Assembly (NCBI GenBank): GCA_017462015.1
Contig: JAFTRX010000021.1
Span: forward strand, 1 to 64,000
From: Lentisphaeria bacterium
Lineage (GTDB): Bacteria; Verrucomicrobiota; Lentisphaeria; Victivallales; Victivallaceae
DNA: 64,000 nt
Reading direction: 5' to 3'
The position numbers and the translations under genes are program-made. Shown here piece by piece: positions 7,950 to 15,088 of the stretch (positions are counted from its first letter, which is position 1; each line of letters starts with the position of its first letter). Under the pieces are notes generated by a model. It did not search any database and was not told the origin of the DNA. It saw only the letters and a list, made by a program, of their open reading frames with translations.

Positions 7950-8267
7950 TCAGAAATTGGGAATATCGATTCCAAGTTCGCCGCCGATCGCCTGCATCTT
8001 GTCCTGCATGGTGGAACGGGCAGATGCAAGCGCGCTGTTGAGTGCATTTTGAAGTTCCTGAGCCAGAAATTCGGTATCGCTCTTCATTTCCGGAGCAATA
8101 ACGATCCGGCGCACGGTCATGTCTCCTCCGACAGTGACCGTGACACCGCCATTGGCAGCGGTCGATGAAAACTCCATTTTAGGAAGTTCATTTTTCATCG
8201 CCTCCGCCGCAGCTTTCAACTCCTTGGCATGGGACATCAATTTGACAATATCACCGAAACCGGCCAT
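7950..8267 (-). CDS. ybaB: YbaB/EbfC nucleoid-associated protein
   Basis: A 105-aa protein of the YbaB/EbfC family, DNA-binding dimers that coat the nucleoid. The family pattern is clear: an N-terminal helix (GDIVKLMSHAKELKAAAEAM), the central strand GGVTVTVGGDMTVRRIVI, and a long C-terminal helix ending in KMQAIGGELGI. The usual length is about 100-110 aa. The ATG at 8267 lies two bases after the secDF stop and follows GGAGCAAAGTAAG. In many bacteria ybaB sits beside dnaX and recR, so its place directly behind secDF is a local arrangement. A hairpin downstream probably ends the transcript. Confidence 0.92.
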   Translation of the reverse strand: MAGFGDIVKLMSHAKELKAAAEAMKNELPKMEFSSTAANGGVTVTVGGDMTVRRIVIAPEMKSDTEFLAQELQNALNSALASARSTMQDKMQAIGGELGIDIPNF

Positions 8268-8268
8268 C

Positions 8269-10773
8269 TTACTTTGCTCCTTTTTTCGCCTTGCGCTCAA
8301 GCATGAAGTTGACCGCAGGTCCGGCAAGGCAGATCGAGCTGTACGTTCCGAAAAGCACACCGAGCAGCATCACAACGGTAAACTCCTGCAAGTCCGGGCC
8401 GCCGGCGATCCAGAGGACAAAAACCACGAAGAAAGTCGTCAGCGTGGTGATCAAAGTACGGCTCAAAGTCTGGTTGATGGACAAGTTGACATTGTCACGG
8501 AAGCTGGAGAATTTCTCCAGAGCATTGTTTTCGCGGATACGGTCGAAGATAACCACGGTATCGTTGATACTGTAACCGATGACCGTCAAAAATGCGGCAA
8601 CGGTAGTCAGACCGATCGTCTTTCCGGAGACCAGATAGATAGCCAGCACCACCAGCACGTCATGCAGCAGTGCCAATACACTCGCCAGCGCAAAGACAAA
8701 CTCATAACGCAACACGATGTAAGCACCGATACCGATAAGCGCGAGCACGATAGCGATCAACGCGGCTTTGGTGAACTCTTTTCCGATAAGACCATCAAGA
8801 TGCTGAGCATGTGCCGATGCCGGATCTATACCAAGTTCAGGGAACTTGTCAGCAAGCAGTTTACCGACCTGTTTCTGAACGGTTTCGTTGCTGTCATCAC
8901 GGAGCATGACTTCAAGTTTTTCCCGGTCAGCATCGTCCGCCGCAGTGACATTGGATTTATAGGTCACAGAGGGTTCTTTGAATCCGGCTTCTCTCAACAC
9001 CTTTGCCATCGCGGAAGAGTTGCCGCGTTTGGCGTAGCTGTAGGTGATGGAAGTACCACCGGTGAAGTCGATACCCAGCACGTTGCGGCCGCGCGCACCC
9101 AGCATGACGATGCAGAGCAGAATAAGCGCGCCGGAAAAGGCAAGAGCGTACTTCCAGTTGCCGATGAAGTTGATGTTGGTCTTCTTCACCATCTGACGCA
9201 TGGAGAGGTTCCCGATGTTGAAGAAACGGAAGAAGTAATCGTAGACCAGACGGGTGATGAAGAGCGCCGTAAAAAGACTGCTCAAAATACCGATGGCGAG
9301 GGTAATGGCAAAACCTTTGATGGCGCCGGTACCAACGTACATCAGAATGAATGCCGTAATAAGCGTAGTGATGTTGGCATCCAGAACGGAACTCAACGCG
9401 CGGTCATAACCGGCATCCACCGCCGCCTTCGCTTTCTTACCCAGATTCAACTCTTCACGGATACGTTCAAACACCAGCACGTTGGCATCAACTGCCATAC
9501 CGATGGTCAACACGATACCGGCAATACCCGGCAACGTCAGCGTACTGTCAAACGCCGCCATCGCACCGAGAATCAGCAGAATGTTCAAGCCGAGAGCGAT
9601 GATCGCCAACATACCGCTCAAGCGGTAGTAGATGACCATGAAGATCGCAACAATGATAAGAGAGATAACACCTACCCAGACACCGTTTTTCACGCTGGCA
9701 AGACCGAGCTTCGGGTCAGTATCAAAAACGGCACCGACTTTGATGGAGAAGGGGAAGTTTCCAGCCTGCAGAGCGTTGGCGATGGTCTGGGCTTCTTCAT
9801 CGGTAAAGCTTCCGGAGATGGAGGCACTGCCTCCGGCGATAGCTTCCCGGATGTTGGGAGCGCAATAAAGTTTGCCGTCAAGAACGATCGCCAGCTGACG
9901 GCCGATATTGTTTTCAGTGACCCGCTTGAAGTCTTCAGCACCCTGCGTGTTGAAGGTAAGGGAGATGGAACGCTGTCCCATCTGATCGCGCATCGCGCGC
10001 GCACGGTCAATATTCTTTCCATCCATCACCGGACGGATGTCAACCAGATACGCCCGGACGATCGGCTTGCCGCCTTCGATCTCGGTGTACTCCATATACT
10101 CGTAATCTGCCGGAACCGACTGCGGATCAGCTTTGTAACGGGCAAGTTCATCCGGAGTGGAATCTTTGACCAGACGGAAATGGAGCTTGGCACTCATCTG
10201 GATCATATCGCGCAGTTTCGCCTTTTCGTCGTTGGTGACGATCGGCGCGCGAAGAACGATATGACGTTCGCCGGAGGGGGCAAGTTCCGCTTCAAAAATC
10301 CCCATCTGTTCCAGACGTTTGCGGAGCTGTTCGATAGCGACATCGCGGTAATGTTTGAAATCGTTTTCGATTTCCTCTTTTTTGCCTTCATCGGGCAGAA
10401 GCTCAAGGTAGAACTCCACACCGCCGTTAAGGTCCAATCCCAAACGGATGGAACTGGAAGCTTTTTTACGGATGAGGCTCATCACGTCGCGGTTGTTCTC
10501 CAGATCTTCACCTTTGACCATCGGAGCGAGGTTGACACCGCGCTCATCGGCGGCCTTGAGCAGAGCCTGGGATTCAAAAAGATCCTTGTCTTTAGCCTGA
10601 TAAGCCTTGGCAGCGGCGACCAACTCGGAAGCAGTCTTATCCGACGGATCCTTGAGCAGAGATTTGAAAGTATCATAATAATCTCTGGGGGTCAGCGGAT
10701 ACATCGCCGCACCGAAAATCACCATCACAACGATGGCGAGCAGGGTACGGAGTAAAACAGGTTTTTTGTTCAT
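8269..10773 (-). CDS. secDF: Protein translocase subunit SecDF (fused SecD-SecF)
   Basis: An 834-aa fusion of SecD and SecF, the RND-type membrane pair that uses proton motive force to pull proteins through SecYEG. The N-terminal SecD half has TM1, the periplasmic P1 region with IRLGLDLNGGVEFYLEL (SecD D1) and IPGIAGIVLTIGMAVDANVLVFERIREE (D5-type RND helix). The SecF half starts near residue 530 with FIGNWKYALAFSGAL and has GIDFTGGTSITY and VIGYSINDTVVIFDRIREN. It sits two bases after yajC, the usual partner. Fusion into one chain is known in several phyla, including PVC bacteria and Bacteroidetes. Confidence 0.96.
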   Translation of the reverse strand: MNKKPVLLRTLLAIVVMVIFGAAMYPLTPRDYYDTFKSLLKDPSDKTASELVAAAKAYQAKDKDLFESQALLKAADERGVNLAPMVKGEDLENNRDVMSLIRKKASSSIRLGLDLNGGVEFYLELLPDEGKKEEIENDFKHYRDVAIEQLRKRLEQMGIFEAELAPSGERHIVLRAPIVTNDEKAKLRDMIQMSAKLHFRLVKDSTPDELARYKADPQSVPADYEYMEYTEIEGGKPIVRAYLVDIRPVMDGKNIDRARAMRDQMGQRSISLTFNTQGAEDFKRVTENNIGRQLAIVLDGKLYCAPNIREAIAGGSASISGSFTDEEAQTIANALQAGNFPFSIKVGAVFDTDPKLGLASVKNGVWVGVISLIIVAIFMVIYYRLSGMLAIIALGLNILLILGAMAAFDSTLTLPGIAGIVLTIGMAVDANVLVFERIREELNLGKKAKAAVDAGYDRALSSVLDANITTLITAFILMYVGTGAIKGFAITLAIGILSSLFTALFITRLVYDYFFRFFNIGNLSMRQMVKKTNINFIGNWKYALAFSGALILLCIVMLGARGRNVLGIDFTGGTSITYSYAKRGNSSAMAKVLREAGFKEPSVTYKSNVTAADDADREKLEVMLRDDSNETVQKQVGKLLADKFPELGIDPASAHAQHLDGLIGKEFTKAALIAIVLALIGIGAYIVLRYEFVFALASVLALLHDVLVVLAIYLVSGKTIGLTTVAAFLTVIGYSINDTVVIFDRIRENNALEKFSSFRDNVNLSINQTLSRTLITTLTTFFVVFVLWIAGGPDLQEFTVVMLLGVLFGTYSSICLAGPAVNFMLERKAKKGAK

Positions 10774-10775
10774 AA

Positions 10776-11276
10776 TTACTTTTTATCCTGATCTTTTTCA
10801 GCTTTTTCAGCAGGCTTTTCCTCTTCGACCGGGGTCACACCGTTCTTGTTGACCAGAACCTGAACATTGTCCGCGATCTCGACAACAAAATCATTTTCTT
10901 TGACTTCAACAACTTTGCCGTAAACACCGCTGTTGAGCATGACACGGGTTCCTTTGACGGTACGGTCGAGAGCTTCCTGACGTTTCTGCTGCTGTTTTTT
11001 GTTGCCGCGGAAGATGAAGAAGTAGAAGACCACGATGATCAGAATGATCGGCAGGAAATCCATGAATCCGTTGCTTTTTTTCTTGTTCGCAGCAGCATTT
11101 TCCTGAGCTTCGGCAGGAGCTTCAGCAGGAGCAGCTTTGACATCGGCAGCACCGGGAAGAGCTTTGGCAGTGCTGACAGCGGGAGCCGCCTTGGGGGCGG
11201 CTTTGACTTCGCTTGCACCGTAGAGGGAAACGCCCATAGCGAGGGCGAGAACTGCGGCAAAAAATTTGATTTTCAT
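10776..11276 (-). CDS. yajC: Preprotein translocase subunit YajC with long N-terminal extension
   Basis: A 166-aa YajC. The core is typical: one membrane helix (FLPIILIIVVFYFFIF), then RGNKKQQQKRQEAL and an SH3-like tail with VKGTRVMLNSGVYGKVVEV. Before it comes an unusual stretch of about 70 residues: an apparent signal peptide (MKIKFFAAVLALAMGVSLYG) and an Ala/Pro/Lys-rich linker. E. coli YajC is about 110 aa and lacks this. The ATG at 11276 was chosen over an upstream TTG because AAGGA lies ten bases before it. It forms an operon with secDF and probably follows uxaE, 46 bp upstream. Confidence 0.92.
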   Translation of the reverse strand: MKIKFFAAVLALAMGVSLYGASEVKAAPKAAPAVSTAKALPGAADVKAAPAEAPAEAQENAAANKKKSNGFMDFLPIILIIVVFYFFIFRGNKKQQQKRQEALDRTVKGTRVMLNSGVYGKVVEVKENDFVVEIADNVQVLVNKNGVTPVEEEKPAEKAEKDQDKK

Positions 11277-11322
11277 ATCAGTTGTATCCTTCAAGTGTTA
11301 AAGTTGTATTGTTCAGGAAAAC

Positions 11323-12846
11323 TTACTTTGCCGGAACACCCAGCAGAGTAAGGTGCTTGTCAAAATGCTTTTCCAGAGCTGCTTCGTATTCAGCTTCAAA
11401 CTTGTGCATCGCCTTGAAGAAACGTTCACGCAGAGCGCCGCAGAGGATGGGACCGTAGGTGATGTGGAGCAGCTGACGGGCTTCGGGCATATCCATCAAA
11501 GCCGGGAGCTGGGCATCGCTCAACGTATCGACTGCCGGGATCTTGGTGATGTCAGCGGTGATGTGGTAAAGTTTGAGCATGTCGTTGAAGTTTTCAAGAG
11601 CGCACTTGTGCATGTCGCGATAGAGAGCCGGATCGTTTTCAGCGATGACGGTGACGGCGACAAGCCAGCTGGTTCCGGCGGTCTTGAGGTGGAGGTAGTG
11701 ACGGGTTTCACGACCGACAGTGGGATAGACTGCGAATTTGTCGCTGCCGCTGTGAACGGAAACTTTGTAGTTGCCGTAGTTCTGGGCAATCAGAGCGTGA
11801 ACCTTGAACTGACGGTCGAATTCATCCAAATCACCGATGTAGTCGATAGCCTTCTGGAATTCACCGATAAAGCGGGGAGCCAGAGAGCTGAATTCAACGT
11901 TGCGCAAACGGAGTTCGCGGACGATGAAGAGGTGGTGGGAAGGAAGCGTGGGGCTGGTGGTTTCGTCGATGGAAATTTCCAAATCAAACTCATCGCCGCG
12001 GGCGGCTTTCAGGTGTTCGTAAACTTTGAGCGCGAAATCCAACGCGGCAGTGTACATCACCGCGCAACGCTTGGCAGTAAGTTCATCCACGCTGACAGTG
12101 ACATCGCCGAGGACGAATGTCTTTCCGGCGTAGTCGGCGATGATGCGCTTTTGCAGATCGGCGGGCATTGCAGCAAAAGCAGCTTCGACTTCAGCTTTTT
12201 CCCAGTCACCGGCGGCGGCATTCATCACTTCGGAGAGGTCGAGGGTGATCATCGGCATACCGGCAGCCAGAGCGACGTCGATATCCGGAATGGTCTTGAG
12301 GTGGTCGCCGTCAGCGCCGTAACCGTCGCGGTAATCAGCGGCAAAAACCATGAAACAGGCATCATCCACAACCTGACGGAAGGTACGGCCGGTCATGGTA
12401 AGTTCACGCATGGACTGCTGCGCGAGAACCGGATAAGCCTGAACTTTGCGGGCAGCTTTGATATGACCGAAACTGGCAAGACCGAGACGGTCGCCGCAAC
12501 CGATGGTGGTACGTTCATTGCGGAGACTGCGGGGGGCGCACCAGGGGAAATGCTTACGCAGAGCATCGGCGTTGACTTCAGAAAGTTCGCAAACCAGAGC
12601 TTCACCGCCATCAGCGAGCTTGACCGCTTCGCCCTGGAAGTAGAGAGGCATCGCCTTGGCAGAGTCAGCGACAACGAGAAGGTAACGCTTCTCATCATCG
12701 CGGCCCATCATGACCACAGCGGCTCCGAGTTTGTGGACAGAAGCGGGATACACCTTGAATCCGGCATCTTCCATGATCATTCCTGCCTTGATCGCCGCAT
12801 CATCCCTGTTGATCAGCGCCAGCACACTTTCAGCTATCTTTTTCAT
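11323..12846 (-). CDS. uxaE: Tagaturonate epimerase (UxaE family)
   Basis: A 507-aa protein that matches the Thermotoga-type tagaturonate/fructuronate epimerase family from memory. Shared stretches include GCGDRLGLASFGHI, VLAQQSMRELTMTGRTFRQVVDDA, GYGADGDHLK, EISIDETTSPTLPSHHLF, RFIGEFQKAIDYIGDL and KVSVHSGSDKFAVYP. The enzyme interconverts D-tagaturonate and D-fructuronate, letting galacturonate enter the glucuronate route, so pectin-derived sugar use is implied. The ATG at 12846 follows AAAGGAAAG, and a TTGCAT-17-TATATT promoter lies just upstream. It is not beside other hexuronate genes here; instead secretion genes follow 46 bp downstream. Confidence 0.88.
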   Translation of the reverse strand: MKKIAESVLALINRDDAAIKAGMIMEDAGFKVYPASVHKLGAAVVMMGRDDEKRYLLVVADSAKAMPLYFQGEAVKLADGGEALVCELSEVNADALRKHFPWCAPRSLRNERTTIGCGDRLGLASFGHIKAARKVQAYPVLAQQSMRELTMTGRTFRQVVDDACFMVFAADYRDGYGADGDHLKTIPDIDVALAAGMPMITLDLSEVMNAAAGDWEKAEVEAAFAAMPADLQKRIIADYAGKTFVLGDVTVSVDELTAKRCAVMYTAALDFALKVYEHLKAARGDEFDLEISIDETTSPTLPSHHLFIVRELRLRNVEFSSLAPRFIGEFQKAIDYIGDLDEFDRQFKVHALIAQNYGNYKVSVHSGSDKFAVYPTVGRETRHYLHLKTAGTSWLVAVTVIAENDPALYRDMHKCALENFNDMLKLYHITADITKIPAVDTLSDAQLPALMDMPEARQLLHITYGPILCGALRERFFKAMHKFEAEYEAALEKHFDKHLTLLGVPAK

Positions 12847-12903
12847 AATGTCACTTTCCTTTCTAAAGATAATACAGACATTGTTACACAATACAATTAT
12901 AAT

Positions 12904-12932
12904 AATATAGTACACCAAATGAGTAAATGCAA
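12904..12932 (-). promoter_or_regulatory. Sigma-70-like promoter for uxaE
   Basis: On the minus strand, TTGCAT (12932-12927), 17 bp, TATATT (12909-12904). It is about 60 bp before the start codon and may drive uxaE-yajC-secDF-ybaB. Confidence 0.6.
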
Positions 12933-13024
12933 GAGGTAATTGCAAAAGTCGGTCAGAAAAATGTTCAGGCAGCAGAAAAATCGCGCTTTTTCATAAAATT
13001 TTACAAAAAAGCTTGAAAATCCAC

Positions 13025-13052
13025 TTGAATGTATGATTTTCCGGTGTATAAT
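13025..13052 (+). promoter_or_regulatory. Sigma-70-like promoter for lptB
   Basis: TTGAAT at 13025-13030, 16 bp, perfect TATAAT at 13047-13052. The lptB start is 65 bp further. Confidence 0.65.
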
Positions 13053-13116
13053 AATATCCGGGAACTCCGGGGAAACCGGACAATGTGTGAAAATTTCGGA
13101 AAGATTTTTTGATATA

Positions 13117-13860
13117 ATGAACGAAAACAACAACGACAATCTGCTGGTAAACGCCGAACATCTGGTCAAAACCTATCACGGCAGAACCGTGGTCAACGAT
13201 GTTTCTGTCTGCATCCGCCCCGGTGAAGTAGTGGGACTTCTGGGTCCCAACGGCGCCGGCAAAACCACCAGCTTCTACATGATAATGGGCTTGGTTCGCC
13301 CGGATTCCGGCAAGATAACCTTCCGGGGCAATGACATCACCCGAATGCCGATGTACAAAAGAGCGCGCATGGGCATGGGTTATCTGGCTCAGGAACCTTC
13401 CATCTTCCGGAAATTGACAGTGGAAGAGAACATCATGGCGATCCTGGAAACGCTCGCCCTTTCCGGCAAAGAGCGTAAAGAGCGTCTGGAACAGCTTCTG
13501 GAAGAGCTGGAACTCACCCGCTTGAGAAAGCAGAAAGCAATGACCCTCTCCGGTGGAGAACGCCGCCGTCTGGAAATCACCCGGGCGCTGGTCACCAATC
13601 CGGCATTCATCATGCTCGACGAACCCTTCGCCGGAGTCGACCCGCTGGCTGTCCACGATGTTCAGCAGATCATCCTCAAGCTGAAAGAGCGGAATCTTGG
13701 AGTACTTATCACCGATCACAGCGTCCGGGACACGCTGAAAATCGTCGACCGGGCGTATATCATGTGTATGGGAAAAACTCTGCTGGAAGGGCCGAGTGAC
13801 TTTCTGGTCAACGACCCCAAAGCGAAAGAGATTTATCTCGGACCGGAATTTACTATGTGA
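13117..13860 (+). CDS. lptB: LPS export ABC transporter ATPase LptB
   Basis: A 247-aa ABC ATPase that powers LptFG extraction of lipopolysaccharide from the inner membrane. Walker A is GPNGAGKTT at residues 43-51, the Q-loop region reads MGYLAQEPSIFRKLTVEENI (typical of LptB), the signature is LSGGERRRLEI, Walker B is FIMLDEPFAGVDP, and the H-loop is VLITDHSVRDTL. Length matches the family (about 240). The ATG at 13117 follows GGAAAGA at a rather long distance; an in-frame upstream extension has no better site and overlaps the promoter. LptFG, LptC and LptA are not in the window. A ribosome hibernation factor gene follows 81 bp downstream, as in many proteobacterial lptB loci. Confidence 0.93.
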   Translation: MNENNNDNLLVNAEHLVKTYHGRTVVNDVSVCIRPGEVVGLLGPNGAGKTTSFYMIMGLVRPDSGKITFRGNDITRMPMYKRARMGMGYLAQEPSIFRKLTVEENIMAILETLALSGKERKERLEQLLEELELTRLRKQKAMTLSGGERRRLEITRALVTNPAFIMLDEPFAGVDPLAVHDVQQIILKLKERNLGVLITDHSVRDTLKIVDRAYIMCMGKTLLEGPSDFLVNDPKAKEIYLGPEFTM

Positions 13861-13941
13861 ATTTCAGTCCGGAACATCACCGGTTTTAACAACGGAGGGG
13901 GGAATGGTTCCCCTGACTCCGACAGAGAAGGAGGTAAGCTT

Positions 13942-14283
13942 ATGCCCATCAAAATCATCGGTCGTCAACTTGAAATCACACCGGCTATCAAGACTTACAC
14001 AGAAGGTCAGCTGCAACCGTTTCTCGACATAACTTCACTCAAAGTTACCAGTATCACAGCAACGATGGAGTTTTCCAAAGGTCATTTTGATGTCACGCTG
14101 GTGTTGAATTGCAAGTCTCACACTCTGACTGCGAACACCAACGATTTTGATCTCTACAAAGCGCTGGATGCCGCAGTGGACAAACTTGGTGCCCAGTGTG
14201 CATCGCTTAAAGGAAAGATACAGGAACATCAGGCCGATCCGGTCAGCACCACGGATATGAAAGTCCAGAGTGCGGATGTGTAA
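13942..14283 (+). CDS. hpf: Ribosome hibernation promoting factor (HPF/RaiA family, short form)
   Basis: A 113-aa protein of the sigma-54 modulation/S30AE family, which binds the decoding channel of the 30S subunit in stationary phase and favours inactive ribosomes. The fold is recognisable: IKIIGRQLEITPAIKTYTEGQL, then strands VTSITATMEFSKGHFDVTLVL and the helix LYKALDAAVDKLGAQCASLKGKIQEH. It is the short form without the C-terminal dimerisation domain. The ATG at 13942 follows a very strong AAGGAGG ribosome binding site. It probably shares a transcript with lptB and ends at the terminator at 14313-14349. Confidence 0.88.
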   Translation: MPIKIIGRQLEITPAIKTYTEGQLQPFLDITSLKVTSITATMEFSKGHFDVTLVLNCKSHTLTANTNDFDLYKALDAAVDKLGAQCASLKGKIQEHQADPVSTTDMKVQSADV

Positions 14284-14312
14284 AAACTGAAATGATCTGA
14301 TTGGATCCAACA

Positions 14313-14349
14313 CAGTCCGGTTCCGTACAGGCGTGCCGGACTGATTTTT
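14313..14349 (+). terminator. Intrinsic terminator after hpf
   Basis: Stem CAGTCCGG (14313-14320) with CCGGACTG (14336-14343), 15-base loop, then ATTTTTA. Confidence 0.8.
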
Positions 14350-14374
14350 ATATCAACCACAAAGAGAACAACCT

Positions 14375-14665
14375 ATGACAATTGCAGTTTCAGGCGAATT
14401 TGGCGATCAGCTCGAACAGTTTGTCTACTACAAAGTGGAGAACAATACTATCCGGGAGCGGGAAAATATCTTCACTCCCCCCGGCGGTATCGATGCACTG
14501 CTCAAACAGTTCATCTCACTGGAAATCGATCTGCTTATCGCCGGAAATCTGCCGGAAACACTGGAAATGGCACTCAGCGATGCCGGGATCGCCGTCATCT
14601 CCAAAGTGCATGGCGTTTCCGACCAGGTGCTTAAATCATATCTTGCCGGAACATTGGAGTTTTGA
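14375..14665 (+). CDS. NifX/NifB C-terminal-like protein (dinitrogenase cofactor family)
   Basis: A 96-aa single-domain protein resembling PF02579, which binds iron-molybdenum-type cofactors or related metal clusters. The fit rests on the N-terminal strand MTIAVSGEFG, the middle LLIAGNLPETLEMALSDAGIAVISKVHG, and the ending VLKSYLAGTLEF. No nitrogenase genes are present, and such stand-alone proteins are common in anaerobes with no proven role. It starts the operon that runs through the thioesterase and copper ATPase; the next gene begins three bases after its stop. Family assignment was made by eye and is moderately sure. Confidence 0.7.
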   Translation: MTIAVSGEFGDQLEQFVYYKVENNTIRERENIFTPPGGIDALLKQFISLEIDLLIAGNLPETLEMALSDAGIAVISKVHGVSDQVLKSYLAGTLEF

Positions 14666-14668
14666 ACG

Positions 14669-15082
14669 ATGGATTGTGAAAAGCTGAAAAATTTTCTCAA
14701 CAATAATGATTTGTTTTGTAAATATTGCGGGATCAGATTGACCCGGGTCGCCCCCGGCGAAGCTGAAGCCGAACTTGAGATTACCCCCAACATGTACAAC
14801 AGCCGCAACGTCGTTCAGGGTGGTGCGATCATGACTTTGGCAGACTTTGCCTTTGCCGGAGCCGCCAACGCGATGGGACACAGCACCGTTTCCACCGGAG
14901 TTGTCACCAACTTTCTCCGTCCCGGCACCGGAAAAAAACTGATCGCCCGTGCAAAAAAAATACATCACGGCAAAAGTACCTGCCTTTATCAGGTGGAGGT
15001 CACCAACGATGAAGGGAAGCTGGTAGCTTCGGTCAACGTCACCGGTTTCACCGTCGATGAAAAGCCGGTCATCGGAGAGTAA
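14669..15082 (+). CDS. PaaI-like hotdog thioesterase
   Basis: A 137-aa single hotdog domain, probably hydrolysing acyl-CoA thioesters in the cytoplasm. Family features are the central helix with RNVVQGGAIMTLADFAFAGAAN (the catalytic Asn/Gly/Asp region of PaaI-type enzymes reads NVVQGG...AD here), and strands VVTNFLRPGTGKKLIARAKKIHHG and LYQVEVTNDEGKLVASVNVTGF. Length fits the PaaI/4HBT group. The gene lies between the NifX-like gene (three-base gap) and copA (six-base gap), so it is cotranscribed with them. The physiological acyl-CoA is unknown. Confidence 0.85.
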   Translation: MDCEKLKNFLNNNDLFCKYCGIRLTRVAPGEAEAELEITPNMYNSRNVVQGGAIMTLADFAFAGAANAMGHSTVSTGVVTNFLRPGTGKKLIARAKKIHHGKSTCLYQVEVTNDEGKLVASVNVTGFTVDEKPVIGE

Positions 15083-15088
15083 AAGAGA

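Noticed and set aside
8119-10755. An 878-codon plus-strand frame opposite secDF
   Set aside because: It lies entirely against a clear SecDF gene, has low-complexity His/Asp/Arg-rich translation and no family motif. It arises from codon bias of the real gene.
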